Below are positions 6,211-13,439 of a stretch of 23,382 nt of DNA, piece by piece. The stretch comes from UBA12078 sp964556955 (GTDB taxonomy: Bacteria; Patescibacteriota; Dojkabacteria; SC72), in contig CAZKXP010000005.1 of the NCBI GenBank assembly GCA_964556955.1, forward strand, positions 1 through 23,382. Reading direction: 5' to 3'. The position numbers and the translations under genes are program-made. Under the pieces are notes generated by a model. The model worked only from the letters and a program-made list of their open reading frames with translations, was not told the DNA's origin and did no database searches. Each line of letters starts with the position of its first letter. The first letter of the stretch is position 1.

Positions 6211-8400
6211 ATGAAGATTACTGCTCAACAGTTTGTTTCAAATGGCAAAGATAATGGTACATTCGTAACCATTTTTAAACATTTCGCGAATTCTGGTGAA
6301 AAAAACTCCTCTCGAGAAGGAGATCTCTATTGTATTTTAAGTATCTCTTCGGAGAGGAACATTCCCGCTGAGCGTGTCAGCAAATTTGTGTGGGATGGGA
6401 TCTTGGATGGATATATATATTCCACCCAAAAGAGTACAAACAATGCTTTGAAAGAAGGAATAGAGGAAGGTGTGCAGAAACTGAGGGACTTGATAAAGAA
6501 TGAAAAGACACTAGAAGAGTTGGGAGTTAATGTTAATTTCGTATTGGTAGCTCACAAAAAGGAAGGATTGTATGTAGGCAGTCTTGGGGAGAATGATATC
6601 TATGTATACAAAGAAGGAAAGATTGTAGATATCTCCGATGTTTTGAAAAAGGGGAGAGCAAATACTGCGGGGATCGCTTTAAGTGAAAAAGACCTTCTAA
6701 TGGTTACTACTAAAAACTTCTTACAACAACAGCTCGAAAGTCTTGTAAAACTTAGAGGACCCGAAGAGGTAATTGGTATGATTACGAATCTGGGAGAGAA
6801 TATCGTAGATTCAAATGCACTACTCTTCTTTTCCGATGATGAGCTTCGAATGAGCACAACAGTAGAGGAGATTGTGGAGAACCATGAACAAGAGATTATT
6901 CCGCACAAGGAGTCGACAAGATATACAATAATGGCAGAGCATACACTCAAATATACCAAAGGTAGGTTTGCCCAAGGAGTTAGATTAATCAAAGAAGGCT
7001 TTGTTATATATTTTACAAAATTTAAAGAATGGGCGAAGAATTTCTTTGGTAATAGGAAATGGTTTAAAAAAGCGGCATCTAAGATTTCAGAGATCAAGAT
7101 AAATACGGGTGCAGTTAAGACCATGAAGGGGATGAAGATAGATGGTTATAAGGTCCGTGATACCAGAAGCAGAAGAATCAGGATTGTTGTAATAGGGGTT
7201 GCAATAATCGTGCTACTAGCTTTGGGGATCAATTTTACGATAAAGGCGAAAAATGCAAGTGTGGTTCATAAGCAGGCGACAGAGATATTTACTAATGTTG
7301 AAAGCCTCATAAACAAGGCAGAGAACTATCTGACCTCAGATAAGAGTACTGCAGAAGTTGCCCTATATCAGGCCAAGAATCTCTTGGAAGGTATCACCTC
7401 TGAACTTTCAGAGAAAGACGCAGAGATTAGGGTGGGGTATGAAAAGAAGATTTTGGATATTGAGGATAACATGTACTATCGTGTTGGCTTAACAGACAAT
7501 GATGGTAAGCTCTCCACATTCCTAGACTCCCGTCTTGCCTTTGGAGAGGGTTCGGATCCTTCTGATATTGAAATATACACAGATGGATCTGGGAATAGGT
7601 ATCTGTTGATTACAGACAAGGGATTGAAGTCCGTATACAGGGTATCTTTGTATGACAAGTCTTCTGAGAAGTTGCTTGATACAAGTAATCTTGTGAAAGA
7701 ACCGTTGTATGCATCTATGGGTAACACCGGTCTGTTTGTTTTTGATGAGAAAGCAGGTGTTCTAAAAGCACCTTTTGATAATAGCAAATGGTTTGGTACC
7801 TTTGTTGCAATTTCTGGATTGAGTAGAGAGAGTATTAAACCTGACAAAATTAGTGAATTTATTGTTTTGACAGAATCAGACAATATATATATGCTTGCTC
7901 AAGATGAGAATGCTCTGCTCAAATCAACATTCTCCTATGAGAATAGGTATGGTTTGTATTACAAATATATAACAGATGAGAAATTTGCCAATGCTACAGA
8001 TATTCTTGCAGATTTGAGTGTGTATTTTCTTTCTTCCGATTCTCCATATTTGATTAGATATAGCTATAACTACATGGAGCAAACACAGAAGGAAAATCCT
8101 CTGACAATATCTGGTGTAGATGGAGAGTTAGGTATTCTTGCAAAGGGATATACTACAGAGAGTCTGGATGATGGTTTGTATGTCTTTGATTCTACCAACA
8201 AAAGATTTGTAAAGTTTGAGAAACCACAGGAGGGCGGTACTAATATAATCCATCCTAACGAGGTTGTGCTAAAAGAGCAGTTTTTATACAGGGGCTCAAA
8301 GAGTGGGGTTTGGGAGAATGTAAAGGATTTAGTAGTAGATATATCTACGGGAGATATGTATATATTAGATGGCTCTACTGTCTGGAAGATAGTGATATAA
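6211..8400 (+). CDS. degenerate PP2C-like membrane protein with large extracytoplasmic domain
   Basis: A 729-residue protein in three parts. Residues 1-220 look like a PP2C-family phosphatase fold: an alternating strand/helix pattern, with VLVAHKKEGLYVGSLGENDI and YVYKEGKIVDISD aligning to the usual vaxVGDSraYLyrxG block. The metal-binding aspartates are not apparent (GD is replaced by GE) and no DGxGG motif is present, so it is probably catalytically dead. Residues about 240-320 are basic and linker-like. One TM helix lies at 324-345 (RIVVIGVAIIVLLALGINF). Residues 345-729 are extracytoplasmic: a helical part followed by repeated strand blocks (GNRYLLITDKGLKSVYRVS, GLYVFDSTNKRFVKFEKP, GDMYILDGSTVWKIVI), suggestive of a beta-propeller. 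A pseudophosphatase head joined through one helix to an outside sensor domain could signal envelope state to the machine; inference only. It starts two bases after the preceding stop. Confidence 0.7.
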   Translation: MKITAQQFVSNGKDNGTFVTIFKHFANSGEKNSSREGDLYCILSISSERNIPAERVSKFVWDGILDGYIYSTQKSTNNALKEGIEEGVQKLRDLIKNEKTLEELGVNVNFVLVAHKKEGLYVGSLGENDIYVYKEGKIVDISDVLKKGRANTAGIALSEKDLLMVTTKNFLQQQLESLVKLRGPEEVIGMITNLGENIVDSNALLFFSDDELRMSTTVEEIVENHEQEIIPHKESTRYTIMAEHTLKYTKGRFAQGVRLIKEGFVIYFTKFKEWAKNFFGNRKWFKKAASKISEIKINTGAVKTMKGMKIDGYKVRDTRSRRIRIVVIGVAIIVLLALGINFTIKAKNASVVHKQATEIFTNVESLINKAENYLTSDKSTAEVALYQAKNLLEGITSELSEKDAEIRVGYEKKILDIEDNMYYRVGLTDNDGKLSTFLDSRLAFGEGSDPSDIEIYTDGSGNRYLLITDKGLKSVYRVSLYDKSSEKLLDTSNLVKEPLYASMGNTGLFVFDEKAGVLKAPFDNSKWFGTFVAISGLSRESIKPDKISEFIVLTESDNIYMLAQDENALLKSTFSYENRYGLYYKYITDEKFANATDILADLSVYFLSSDSPYLIRYSYNYMEQTQKENPLTISGVDGELGILAKGYTTESLDDGLYVFDSTNKRFVKFEKPQEGGTNIIHPNEVVLKEQFLYRGSKSGVWENVKDLVVDISTGDMYILDGSTVWKIVI

Positions 8401-8401
8401 T
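8393..8401 (+). promoter_or_regulatory. extended -10 promoter (TGATATAAT) for smpB
   Basis: TGATATAAT spans the stop codon of the upstream gene (8398-8400). It ends 9 bases before the smpB ATG, giving a leader of only about 2-3 bases. No -35 was seen, as is usual for extended -10 promoters. Confidence 0.55.
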
Positions 8402-8410
8402 AGCGATATT

Positions 8411-8854
8411 ATGAAGATTGTTAATAAAAAGGCATCCTTTAATTATGAGATTCTTGAAACCTTTGAAGCAGGTGTGGTTTTAACTGGGGCAGAGGTAAAG
8501 TCCATAAAAACAGGTAGACTTAATATGGGGGATGCATATGTAAAAATAATAAATAACGAGCTTTGGTTAGTTAATGCTGATATTCCTCAGTACAAATATT
8601 CTGCGGATGAACACTATGATGCTACTAGGTCAAGAAAGCTATTGATTAATAGAGATCAGTTTGTAAAATTGCAAAGTAAGATCAAACAGGGTAATCTTAG
8701 TCTAATTCCTGTTAGTGTATATGATACAAGAGGGTTTCTGAAGGTAGAGGTAGGTATAGGGAAGGGAAGAAAACACTATGAAAAGAAATTAAGGGAGAAG
8801 GAGAGGGATCTGAATAGGGAATTACACTTGGAAAATAGGAAGTATGTGATATAA
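8411..8854 (+). CDS. smpB: SsrA-binding protein SmpB
   Basis: A 147-residue protein of normal length for SmpB. The beta-barrel signature reads NKKASFNYEILETFEAGVVL and GAEVKSIKTGRLNMGDAYVK, then ATRSRKLLINRDQF, GNLSLIPVSVYDTRGFLKVE, and the basic tail GKGRKHYEKKLREKERDLNR that inserts into the ribosomal mRNA channel. SmpB delivers tmRNA to stalled ribosomes for trans-translation. The ssrA RNA gene was not found in the window. The gene sits inside the T4SS-like block but has its own extended -10 promoter, so its presence there probably reflects compaction, not shared function. The extreme C-terminus (LHLENRKYVI) is not the typical basic end. Confident assignment. Confidence 0.96.
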   Translation: MKIVNKKASFNYEILETFEAGVVLTGAEVKSIKTGRLNMGDAYVKIINNELWLVNADIPQYKYSADEHYDATRSRKLLINRDQFVKLQSKIKQGNLSLIPVSVYDTRGFLKVEVGIGKGRKHYEKKLREKERDLNRELHLENRKYVI

Positions 8855-8855
8855 T
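8828..8855 (+). promoter_or_regulatory. promoter for the 8867 gene (TTGGAA-16-TATAAT, extended -10)
   Basis: TTGGAA at 8828-8833 is followed after 16 bases by TATAAT at 8850-8855, preceded by TGA, an extended -10. The -10 contains the smpB stop codon (8852-8854). The ATG at 8867 is 11 bases downstream, so the leader is about 4-5 bases. Confidence 0.6.
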
Positions 8856-8866
8856 GTTATAGGACT

Positions 8867-9178
8867 ATGAGTAATATGAATGAAATATCAAAAATTGAAT
8901 CTGTTGCAATAAACCCAACAGAGGTACCTGTGGTAAGAACCGAGCCATCGGAGATGTTGTTGCCAAAAGAACCTTTTCAGGAAGGAGATGGGTCTACAGA
9001 GTCTACTCGAGTAGAGGGTGTAGGTGTGTCAAATAATGACAATAATAACGTGGAGGCGGTTCCTGAAGTAGTAGTCAAGCCTATGAGTTTTCTAGGATTT
9101 CCAGTATCTGAGGATGTTCTACCTGCTTCGATTGTAAATGATAAAGCTAATGGTAGAACTCTACCTGTAGCTGCATAA
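8867..9178 (+). CDS. small acidic hypothetical protein
   Basis: I do not recognise this 103-residue protein. It is acidic, rich in V, E, P and S, with no TM segment or signal peptide. A low-complexity N-terminal two-thirds (PTEVPVVRTEPSEMLLPKEP; a run of N and D near residue 57) ends in a more ordered stretch, PMSFLGFPVSEDVLP. The composition suggests a disordered linker or adaptor with a short C-terminal binding motif. A second ATG three codons in (8876) is an alternative start; the promoter spacing favours 8867. It lies directly upstream of the TraG-like ATPase and may be an accessory factor for it, but there is no positive evidence. A clean promoter and uninterrupted frame support a real gene. 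Confidence 0.6.
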   Translation: MSNMNEISKIESVAINPTEVPVVRTEPSEMLLPKEPFQEGDGSTESTRVEGVGVSNNDNNNVEAVPEVVVKPMSFLGFPVSEDVLPASIVNDKANGRTLPVAA

Positions 9179-9184
9179 CCCTCT

Positions 9185-9213
9185 TTGATATATATACCCC
9201 TGTGTGATATTCT
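9185..9213 (+). promoter_or_regulatory. promoter for the TraG-like ATPase (TTGATA-17-TATTCT)
   Basis: TTGATA at 9185-9190 (5 of 6 to the -35 consensus) is followed after 17 bases by TATTCT at 9208-9213. Predicted start near 9220 gives a leader of about 22 bases before ATG 9242, without a Shine-Dalgarno sequence. Confidence 0.55.
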
Positions 9214-9241
9214 TTAAACATAAGATTGTCTTACTGCCATT

Positions 9242-11767
9242 ATGAATTCTGATGAATTCACATACTCACAAGTAATAGGTCCTGTAAAAGATCCAATAGA
9301 AGATATTAAGACGGGCACCAATGTAATATATCCCAATGATTCATATGAGGAATACTATGGCACAAAGGATATAAATATTCCATGGGGTTGGATAATCTTT
9401 ATACTTGTTTTGATAGGTATACTGGTTGTGGCATTCTTTTGGGTTAAGAAGAGGTTGATAAAAAAGGATAGGAATGAAAAAGCCAATGATGGAGTACTAA
9501 TGGAGGTAAGAGTTCCTAGAGACAATGAAGTAGAAATTGGTGTTGCAGAGCAGATGTTTGCAAATCTCTATGGTATCGGTGGAAAAGGAGATGGTTTAGC
9601 AGAACATTTCACGGTAGGCAATGCTGTTAGTTTTGAAATGGTAGGGTTACCAGGAGAGATAAGATTTTTTGTACATTGTTCTAAGAAATTTGCAGACTTA
9701 GTGGAAAAGCAGATTCTAGGATCATATCAGGATGCAGATGTGACGATTGTAAATGAATACAATATCTTTGCACCACATACTAAATCAGCATATACCAGAC
9801 TAATTCTGGATGAAGATCCATATTGTCCTTTGAGAGTTGCAGAGAACTTTACAGGAGACCCTCTGGCAAATGTTTTAAGTACACTTAGTAAGATGTCGGA
9901 CAACGAAGGTGCTATGGTTCAGATAATTGTTACACCAACAGATTCTACATGGCAGAAGAATGGTGCTAAGTTTGTACAGAAGATAGAGAATAATAATTCA
10001 GACCCAGAGAAAAAGAAGATAGGGGTTTCCCAAGAGAAATTACAGGGTATTGGAAAGAAGGTCGCAAAACCTGGGCTTGCGACTGAGATTCGTATTATGA
10101 CAAGTGCTCCAGATGAAGCCATCGCCAAGATGCATTTAGACAATATCGTTGGTGCTTTTGATCAATACAACAATCCAGGGATAAATAAATTGAAGAAGGT
10201 TAAGGTTGAGAAAAAGGACGAGAAGAAATTCCTCTACGATGTTATCTACAGAAGAACTCCAGAGTTCAAGGAATCTATTCTCAATGTAGAAGAACTTGCG
10301 GCAATATATCATTTTCCAAACAAAAATATCACTACACCCAATATACATTGGTTACTCTCCAGAGAATTGATAGCGGATAATACAATTAGTTCGGATATTA
10401 AATCGAAGGATACCATCTGGGTGGGTAATAACTATTTTAGAGGTAAGAAGAAGGTAGTGTGTTTCGAGAGGGATGATAGAAGAAGGCATTCATATATTCT
10501 TGGGCAAACTGGTACAGGCAAATCCTGGCTTATGAAGCGAATGATATTGCAGGATGTATACAACGGAGATGGAGTTTGTTTTGTAGATCCACACGGGGAG
10601 ACGGCAGAAGAAATATTAGAGTTGATCCCTCCTGAGAGAGCAGAGGATGTTATCTACTTCAATGCGGGAGACTTTGAGCGTCCTTTTGGTCTTAACATCA
10701 TGGAGTTTTACAATGAGCAGCATAAACATCAGATTGTGAATAGCTTCATTGCTCTTCTCATACGATTATTCGATCCTCACAACCAAGGCTATGTTGGACC
10801 AGCAATGCAACAGGCAGTTAGAAATTCTATGCTTACTGCTATGTCCAAAGAGGGGTCTACCCTCATAGAGGTCGTGAGAATTCTTCAAGATGAGGACTGG
10901 GTAATGAGCTATTGGTTACCACTTGTTCAAGACGAGCTAGTTAGAAGATATTGGACAGACCAGGTAGCCAAGACTGACAAGAAGACAAAATCCGAGTCTT
11001 TGACATACTTTATAAGTAAGTTCGACAAGTTTACAACCAATCTTGCAATTAGAAATATCATAGGGCAATCCAAATCATCTTTTGATTTTAGGGATGTGAT
11101 GGATAATCAAAAGATTTTGATTATTAATCTTTCTAAAGGTGCTATCGGAGATGAGAATATGTCCTTCATAGGTCTTCTTGTTGTACAAAAGATGCTTGCT
11201 GCAGCTTTGAGTAGAGAGAATATCTCTCAGGAACAAAGGAAAGACTTCTTCTTCTATGCTGATGAGTTTCAGAATTTTGCTACAGAGGAGTTCTCTTCGA
11301 TATTGTCTGAGGCTAGGAAATACAAGTTGAACCTTACAATTGCACATCAGTATATTGGCCAGTTACCTGAAGATATTAAGAACGCAGTATTTGGTAATGT
11401 TGGGTCTTTATTCATAACAAGGTGTAGTGCTGAGGATGCGAAGTTCTTGGAAACTCAGTTTGAGCCATATATTAGAGCAGGAGATATGGTGAACCAGGGG
11501 TCTGGTCATTGGTATGTAAAATTACTTAACAATGGCACATATCCTGCACCTTTTTCACTTAATTCTTTGTATGGTAAGAAGTTCCCAGATAGTGGTTTTG
11601 ATCTTCCTATTCGTAAAGATGTGGCAGATATTATTAAGAAATATTCTCGTGCTAAGTATGGTAGGGAAGTGGCAGTTATTAATGAAGATATTAAGATAAG
11701 GTCACAACTGGATAGAAAACCTGAACCTAATCCTATGAATTCTCCATTCCCACCAATGGGATTCTAG
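9242..11767 (+). CDS. TraG/VirD4-like T4SS coupling ATPase, membrane-anchored
   Basis: An 841-residue protein. An extracytoplasmic N-terminus (1-47) leads to one TM helix (about 48-67, WGWIIFILVLIGILVVAFFW) and a basic stop-transfer (KKRLIKKDR). A middle domain of about 330 residues (VAEQMFANLYGIGG onward) is the extra N-terminal region I associate with CPR homologs. The ATPase core has Walker A GQTGTGKS at 421-428, then FVDPHGETAEE, a Walker B with D674-E675 (FFFYADEFQNFATEEFSSIL), and the sensor helix SEARKYKLNLTIAHQYIGQL with NVGSLFITRCSAEDAKFLE. The DEFQNF/AHQY set matches VirD4/TraG/TraD coupling proteins more than VirB4. Such ATPases recruit and pump substrates through a T4SS. The C-terminal tail is Pro/Asn-rich (EPNPMNSPFPPMGF). 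No relaxase, VirB4 or VirB6 homolog was seen in the window, so the substrate is unknown. Confidence 0.9.
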   Translation: MNSDEFTYSQVIGPVKDPIEDIKTGTNVIYPNDSYEEYYGTKDINIPWGWIIFILVLIGILVVAFFWVKKRLIKKDRNEKANDGVLMEVRVPRDNEVEIGVAEQMFANLYGIGGKGDGLAEHFTVGNAVSFEMVGLPGEIRFFVHCSKKFADLVEKQILGSYQDADVTIVNEYNIFAPHTKSAYTRLILDEDPYCPLRVAENFTGDPLANVLSTLSKMSDNEGAMVQIIVTPTDSTWQKNGAKFVQKIENNNSDPEKKKIGVSQEKLQGIGKKVAKPGLATEIRIMTSAPDEAIAKMHLDNIVGAFDQYNNPGINKLKKVKVEKKDEKKFLYDVIYRRTPEFKESILNVEELAAIYHFPNKNITTPNIHWLLSRELIADNTISSDIKSKDTIWVGNNYFRGKKKVVCFERDDRRRHSYILGQTGTGKSWLMKRMILQDVYNGDGVCFVDPHGETAEEILELIPPERAEDVIYFNAGDFERPFGLNIMEFYNEQHKHQIVNSFIALLIRLFDPHNQGYVGPAMQQAVRNSMLTAMSKEGSTLIEVVRILQDEDWVMSYWLPLVQDELVRRYWTDQVAKTDKKTKSESLTYFISKFDKFTTNLAIRNIIGQSKSSFDFRDVMDNQKILIINLSKGAIGDENMSFIGLLVVQKMLAAALSRENISQEQRKDFFFYADEFQNFATEEFSSILSEARKYKLNLTIAHQYIGQLPEDIKNAVFGNVGSLFITRCSAEDAKFLETQFEPYIRAGDMVNQGSGHWYVKLLNNGTYPAPFSLNSLYGKKFPDSGFDLPIRKDVADIIKKYSRAKYGREVAVINEDIKIRSQLDRKPEPNPMNSPFPPMGF

Positions 11768-11796
11768 GATTATATCTTCTAAAAACCTCTATCTTT

Positions 11797-11805
11797 TGGT
11801 AGAAT
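11797..11805 (+). promoter_or_regulatory. extended -10 promoter (TGGTAGAAT) for tRNA-Ile
   Basis: TGGTAGAAT ends 13 bases before the tRNA 5' end. A weak -35 (TTCTAA, 11777-11782) is at 17-base spacing. Confidence 0.5.
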
Positions 11806-11818
11806 AGGCTACTTTAAT

Positions 11819-11891
11819 GGGAGTATAGCTCAGTCGGCAGAGCGCGGTTCTTATAAAGCCGTGGTCGATGGTTCGATTCCATCTACTCCCA
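11819..11891 (+). tRNA. tRNA-Ile(UAU)
   Basis: A complete 73-base cloverleaf: acceptor GGGAGTA/TACTCCC, D-stem GCTC/GAGC with loop AGTCGGCA, anticodon stem CGGTT/AGCCG (one G-U pair) with loop CTTATAA, variable TGGTC, T-stem GATGG/CCATC with loop TTCGATT, discriminator A. U33 followed by TAT at 34-36 gives a UAU anticodon, reading AUA. CCA is not encoded (ATA follows). Most bacteria read AUA with a lysidine-modified CAU tRNA, so this isoacceptor is unusual. Intact pairing throughout argues against a pseudogene. Confidence 0.92.
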
Positions 11892-11916
11892 TATTCCTGT
11901 TTATGTTGAAATTTGT

Positions 11917-11932
11917 GAGCTTAAAGCTCTTT
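11917..11932 (+). terminator. short inverted repeat between convergent genes, possible weak terminator
   Basis: GAGCTTAAAGCTC at 11917-11929 is a perfect 6-1-6 inverted repeat followed by TT in the plus direction. It overlaps the last codons of the minus-strand recombinase. It could end both convergent transcripts, but the T-tract is short. Confidence 0.3.
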
Positions 11933-12808
11933 AAGATTCTTCTGCTCTTCCTTTTGCATCTTAACAAGGTTAAGATACTTCTCTGTAGTAGAGAGTCTCT
12001 TGTGTCCTACTAATTTGGAAACAACGACAAGACTAACACCATTAGCTAAGTGATGAGCAATGAATGTATTTCTAAGATCATTAACCTTAGCATTCTTAAT
12101 ACCACCTCTTTCAAATGCCTTATCTATAGCAGTTCTAATATTCCTAACCAAAAGTGGTCTACCATTCTTTGTTACAAACAATGTATCATCCTCTGTTTCT
12201 GGTCTTACCTCTAGATATTCATCAATAGCTTTCTTTGCAGATTTATTTAGAGGAACTTTTCTAAATGGATGGCTACCTGCAGCTTTGATATACAAGTAAT
12301 CAATCTTCCCATCTTTTGATTTTCTAATATCCTCTAAAGAAAGTGCTGCCAATTCACCAATTCTAATACCAGTCTGTAACAGAACCTCAACGATAGAGTA
12401 GAGTCTAACATCTATCCTACTTACATCTCTCAATGCCCTGTATTCCATCTCTGTGAGTACTCTAGGGGGTTTTGTTTCAAATTTTGGATGTGCTAATTTC
12501 TCTGATGGATTATCAGAAATCAATGCATTATCCATTAAGTACCTGTAGAAAGTTCTAGTACTATTTATTTTTCTAGAAATACTTTTTGGAGTATAGTTGT
12601 TGTCTTGTAAATACTGCTTGTATTTCTCCAAATCCTCTATGGTTGTATCTTGTATAGTGGCTCTACCTTCTTTTGAAAAGAAATTTAATAGTTGCTCAAT
12701 ATCCTTTGCATAAGCTATGACAGTGGCTTCAGACCTACCCTTAGATCTTAAATCACCTATAAACTTATTCCTTTTCTCTTCAAAATTTGGATTATTTATT
12801 GCTCCCAC
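11921..12808 (-). CDS. Xer-like tyrosine site-specific recombinase
   Basis: A 295-residue protein, the normal XerC/D size. The N-terminal SAM-like core-binding domain (about 10-100) has KYKQYLQDNNYTPKSISRKI and FYRYLMDNALISDNPSEKL. The catalytic domain has the box I arginine R149 in LLQTGIRIGELAAL, a candidate lysine near 184, box II as VNDLRNTFIAHHLANG (R246), H269 in LVGHKRLSTTEKY, and nucleophile Y278. The histidine that normally opens the H-x-x-R motif is Asn (N243), and the residue after R246 is also Asn. As the only recombinase seen, it may resolve chromosome dimers at a dif site, or mobilise an element. The only upstream start in frame is GTG at 12808; no better ATG exists and no Shine-Dalgarno is within range. 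It converges on tRNA-Ile and diverges from the FtsB-like gene. Confidence 0.92.
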   Translation of the reverse strand: MGAINNPNFEEKRNKFIGDLRSKGRSEATVIAYAKDIEQLLNFFSKEGRATIQDTTIEDLEKYKQYLQDNNYTPKSISRKINSTRTFYRYLMDNALISDNPSEKLAHPKFETKPPRVLTEMEYRALRDVSRIDVRLYSIVEVLLQTGIRIGELAALSLEDIRKSKDGKIDYLYIKAAGSHPFRKVPLNKSAKKAIDEYLEVRPETEDDTLFVTKNGRPLLVRNIRTAIDKAFERGGIKNAKVNDLRNTFIAHHLANGVSLVVVSKLVGHKRLSTTEKYLNLVKMQKEEQKNLKEL

Positions 12809-12852
12809 CGCATTAAATCTTTAAATTATTAATACTATTTGTATATAGCAAA

Positions 12853-12881
12853 ATTATATCACCTCCTGTAACTAAGGGCAA
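12853..12881 (-). promoter_or_regulatory. promoter for the recombinase (TTGCCC-17-TATAAT, extended -10, minus strand)
   Basis: On the minus strand TTGCCC (12881-12876) precedes TATAAT (12858-12853) by 17 bases, with TGA just before the -10. A sequence matching the anti-Shine-Dalgarno complement (AGGAGGTGAT) falls inside the spacer and -10 region, upstream of the predicted start near 12846, so it would not act as a ribosome binding site. Leader is about 38 bases. Confidence 0.6.
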
Positions 12882-12911
12882 TAATAAAAATATATGGGGC
12901 TTTGAGGTTCT

Positions 12912-12927
12912 TCCTTAATATTAAGGA
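12912..12927. promoter_or_regulatory. 16-bp perfect palindrome between divergent promoters, candidate operator
   Basis: TCCTTAATATTAAGGA is perfectly self-complementary over 16 bases. It ends 6 bases before the -10 box of the FtsB-like gene and lies about 30 bases upstream of the recombinase -35. That position suits an operator for the FtsB-like gene or for both. No second copy was noticed. Confidence 0.45.
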
Positions 12928-12933
12928 GTAGAA

Positions 12934-12939
12934 TATAAT
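12934..12939 (+). promoter_or_regulatory. -10 box (TATAAT) for the FtsB-like gene; leaderless start
   Basis: A perfect TATAAT ends 6 bases before the ATG at 12946. The -35 position is occupied by the 16-bp palindrome. Confidence 0.6.
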
Positions 12940-12945
12940 AACATT

Positions 12946-13392
12946 ATGCCCACAATATCATACAAAACCAATAGATTTGATACATCTTCTACAGGTATGA
13001 AGGATGTAGCTCCTGCAATATTAGGGAATTCTTTTGTAAAGTTTGTTTTTTTAGGTATTTCTGTATTCCTTCTTTACAATGTATTTCACTCTGTTGATAT
13101 TACTGTACAGAAAGTAAATATATTGAAAAATGCTAGAGAAGAGGTGGAAACACTAAGGGTTACCAATCTAGAATTGGCTACACAGTTACAGAGTATGCAA
13201 AATCCTGAATATATTGAGGTGGAGGCTAGGGATAGGCTTAATTTCTCTGGTACAAATGATATTGTCTTTGTTATTCCTGATTCCCTCCTAGAAACAGCAG
13301 GGGAGAGGTTAGATATGATTTTAAATGAAAAAGAGGAGGTAGAAAGATCAAATTTAGAGGTTTGGTTAGATATATTGGTACATGGGTCTTAA
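12946..13392 (+). CDS. FtsB/DivIC-like septum formation initiator protein
   Basis: A 148-residue protein with a short cytoplasmic N-terminus, one TM helix at about 28-46 (SFVKFVFLGISVFLLYNVF), a coiled coil at about 50-86 (VQKVNILKNAREEVETLRVT and on), and the family C-terminal block NPEYIEVEARDRLNFSGTND then IVFVIPD. That last block (x-x-YIExxAR-x-x-L, then a [ED]-I-V-F stretch) identifies the FtsB/DivIC family, which bridges FtsL and FtsQ in the divisome. The C-terminal acidic extension (about 115-148) is longer than usual. Transcription looks leaderless, from a promoter that includes the 16-bp palindrome. The gene is followed immediately by the tRNA-fMet promoter. Confidence 0.85.
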   Translation: MPTISYKTNRFDTSSTGMKDVAPAILGNSFVKFVFLGISVFLLYNVFHSVDITVQKVNILKNAREEVETLRVTNLELATQLQSMQNPEYIEVEARDRLNFSGTNDIVFVIPDSLLETAGERLDMILNEKEEVERSNLEVWLDILVHGS

Positions 13393-13421
13393 TTGGCATA
13401 TCAATATTTTTGTAGTATAAT
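13393..13421 (+). promoter_or_regulatory. promoter for tRNA-fMet (TTGGCA-17-TATAAT)
   Basis: TTGGCA at 13393-13398 (5 of 6 to consensus) and a perfect TATAAT at 13416-13421 with 17-base spacing. It begins right after the FtsB-like stop codon. Predicted start near 13428, about 12 bases before the tRNA. Confidence 0.75.
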
Positions 13422-13439
13422 CAGCATTACTGAAGTTAT

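Noticed and set aside
11819..12808. tRNA gene next to a tyrosine recombinase, as in an integrated element
   Set aside because: No direct repeat of the tRNA 3' end was found elsewhere in the window, and the recombinase is followed by ordinary housekeeping genes and looks Xer-like.
12861..12870. AGGAGGTGAT on the minus strand, a perfect Shine-Dalgarno match
   Set aside because: It lies upstream of the predicted transcription start and about 50 bases from the recombinase start; the short frame after it stops at once.
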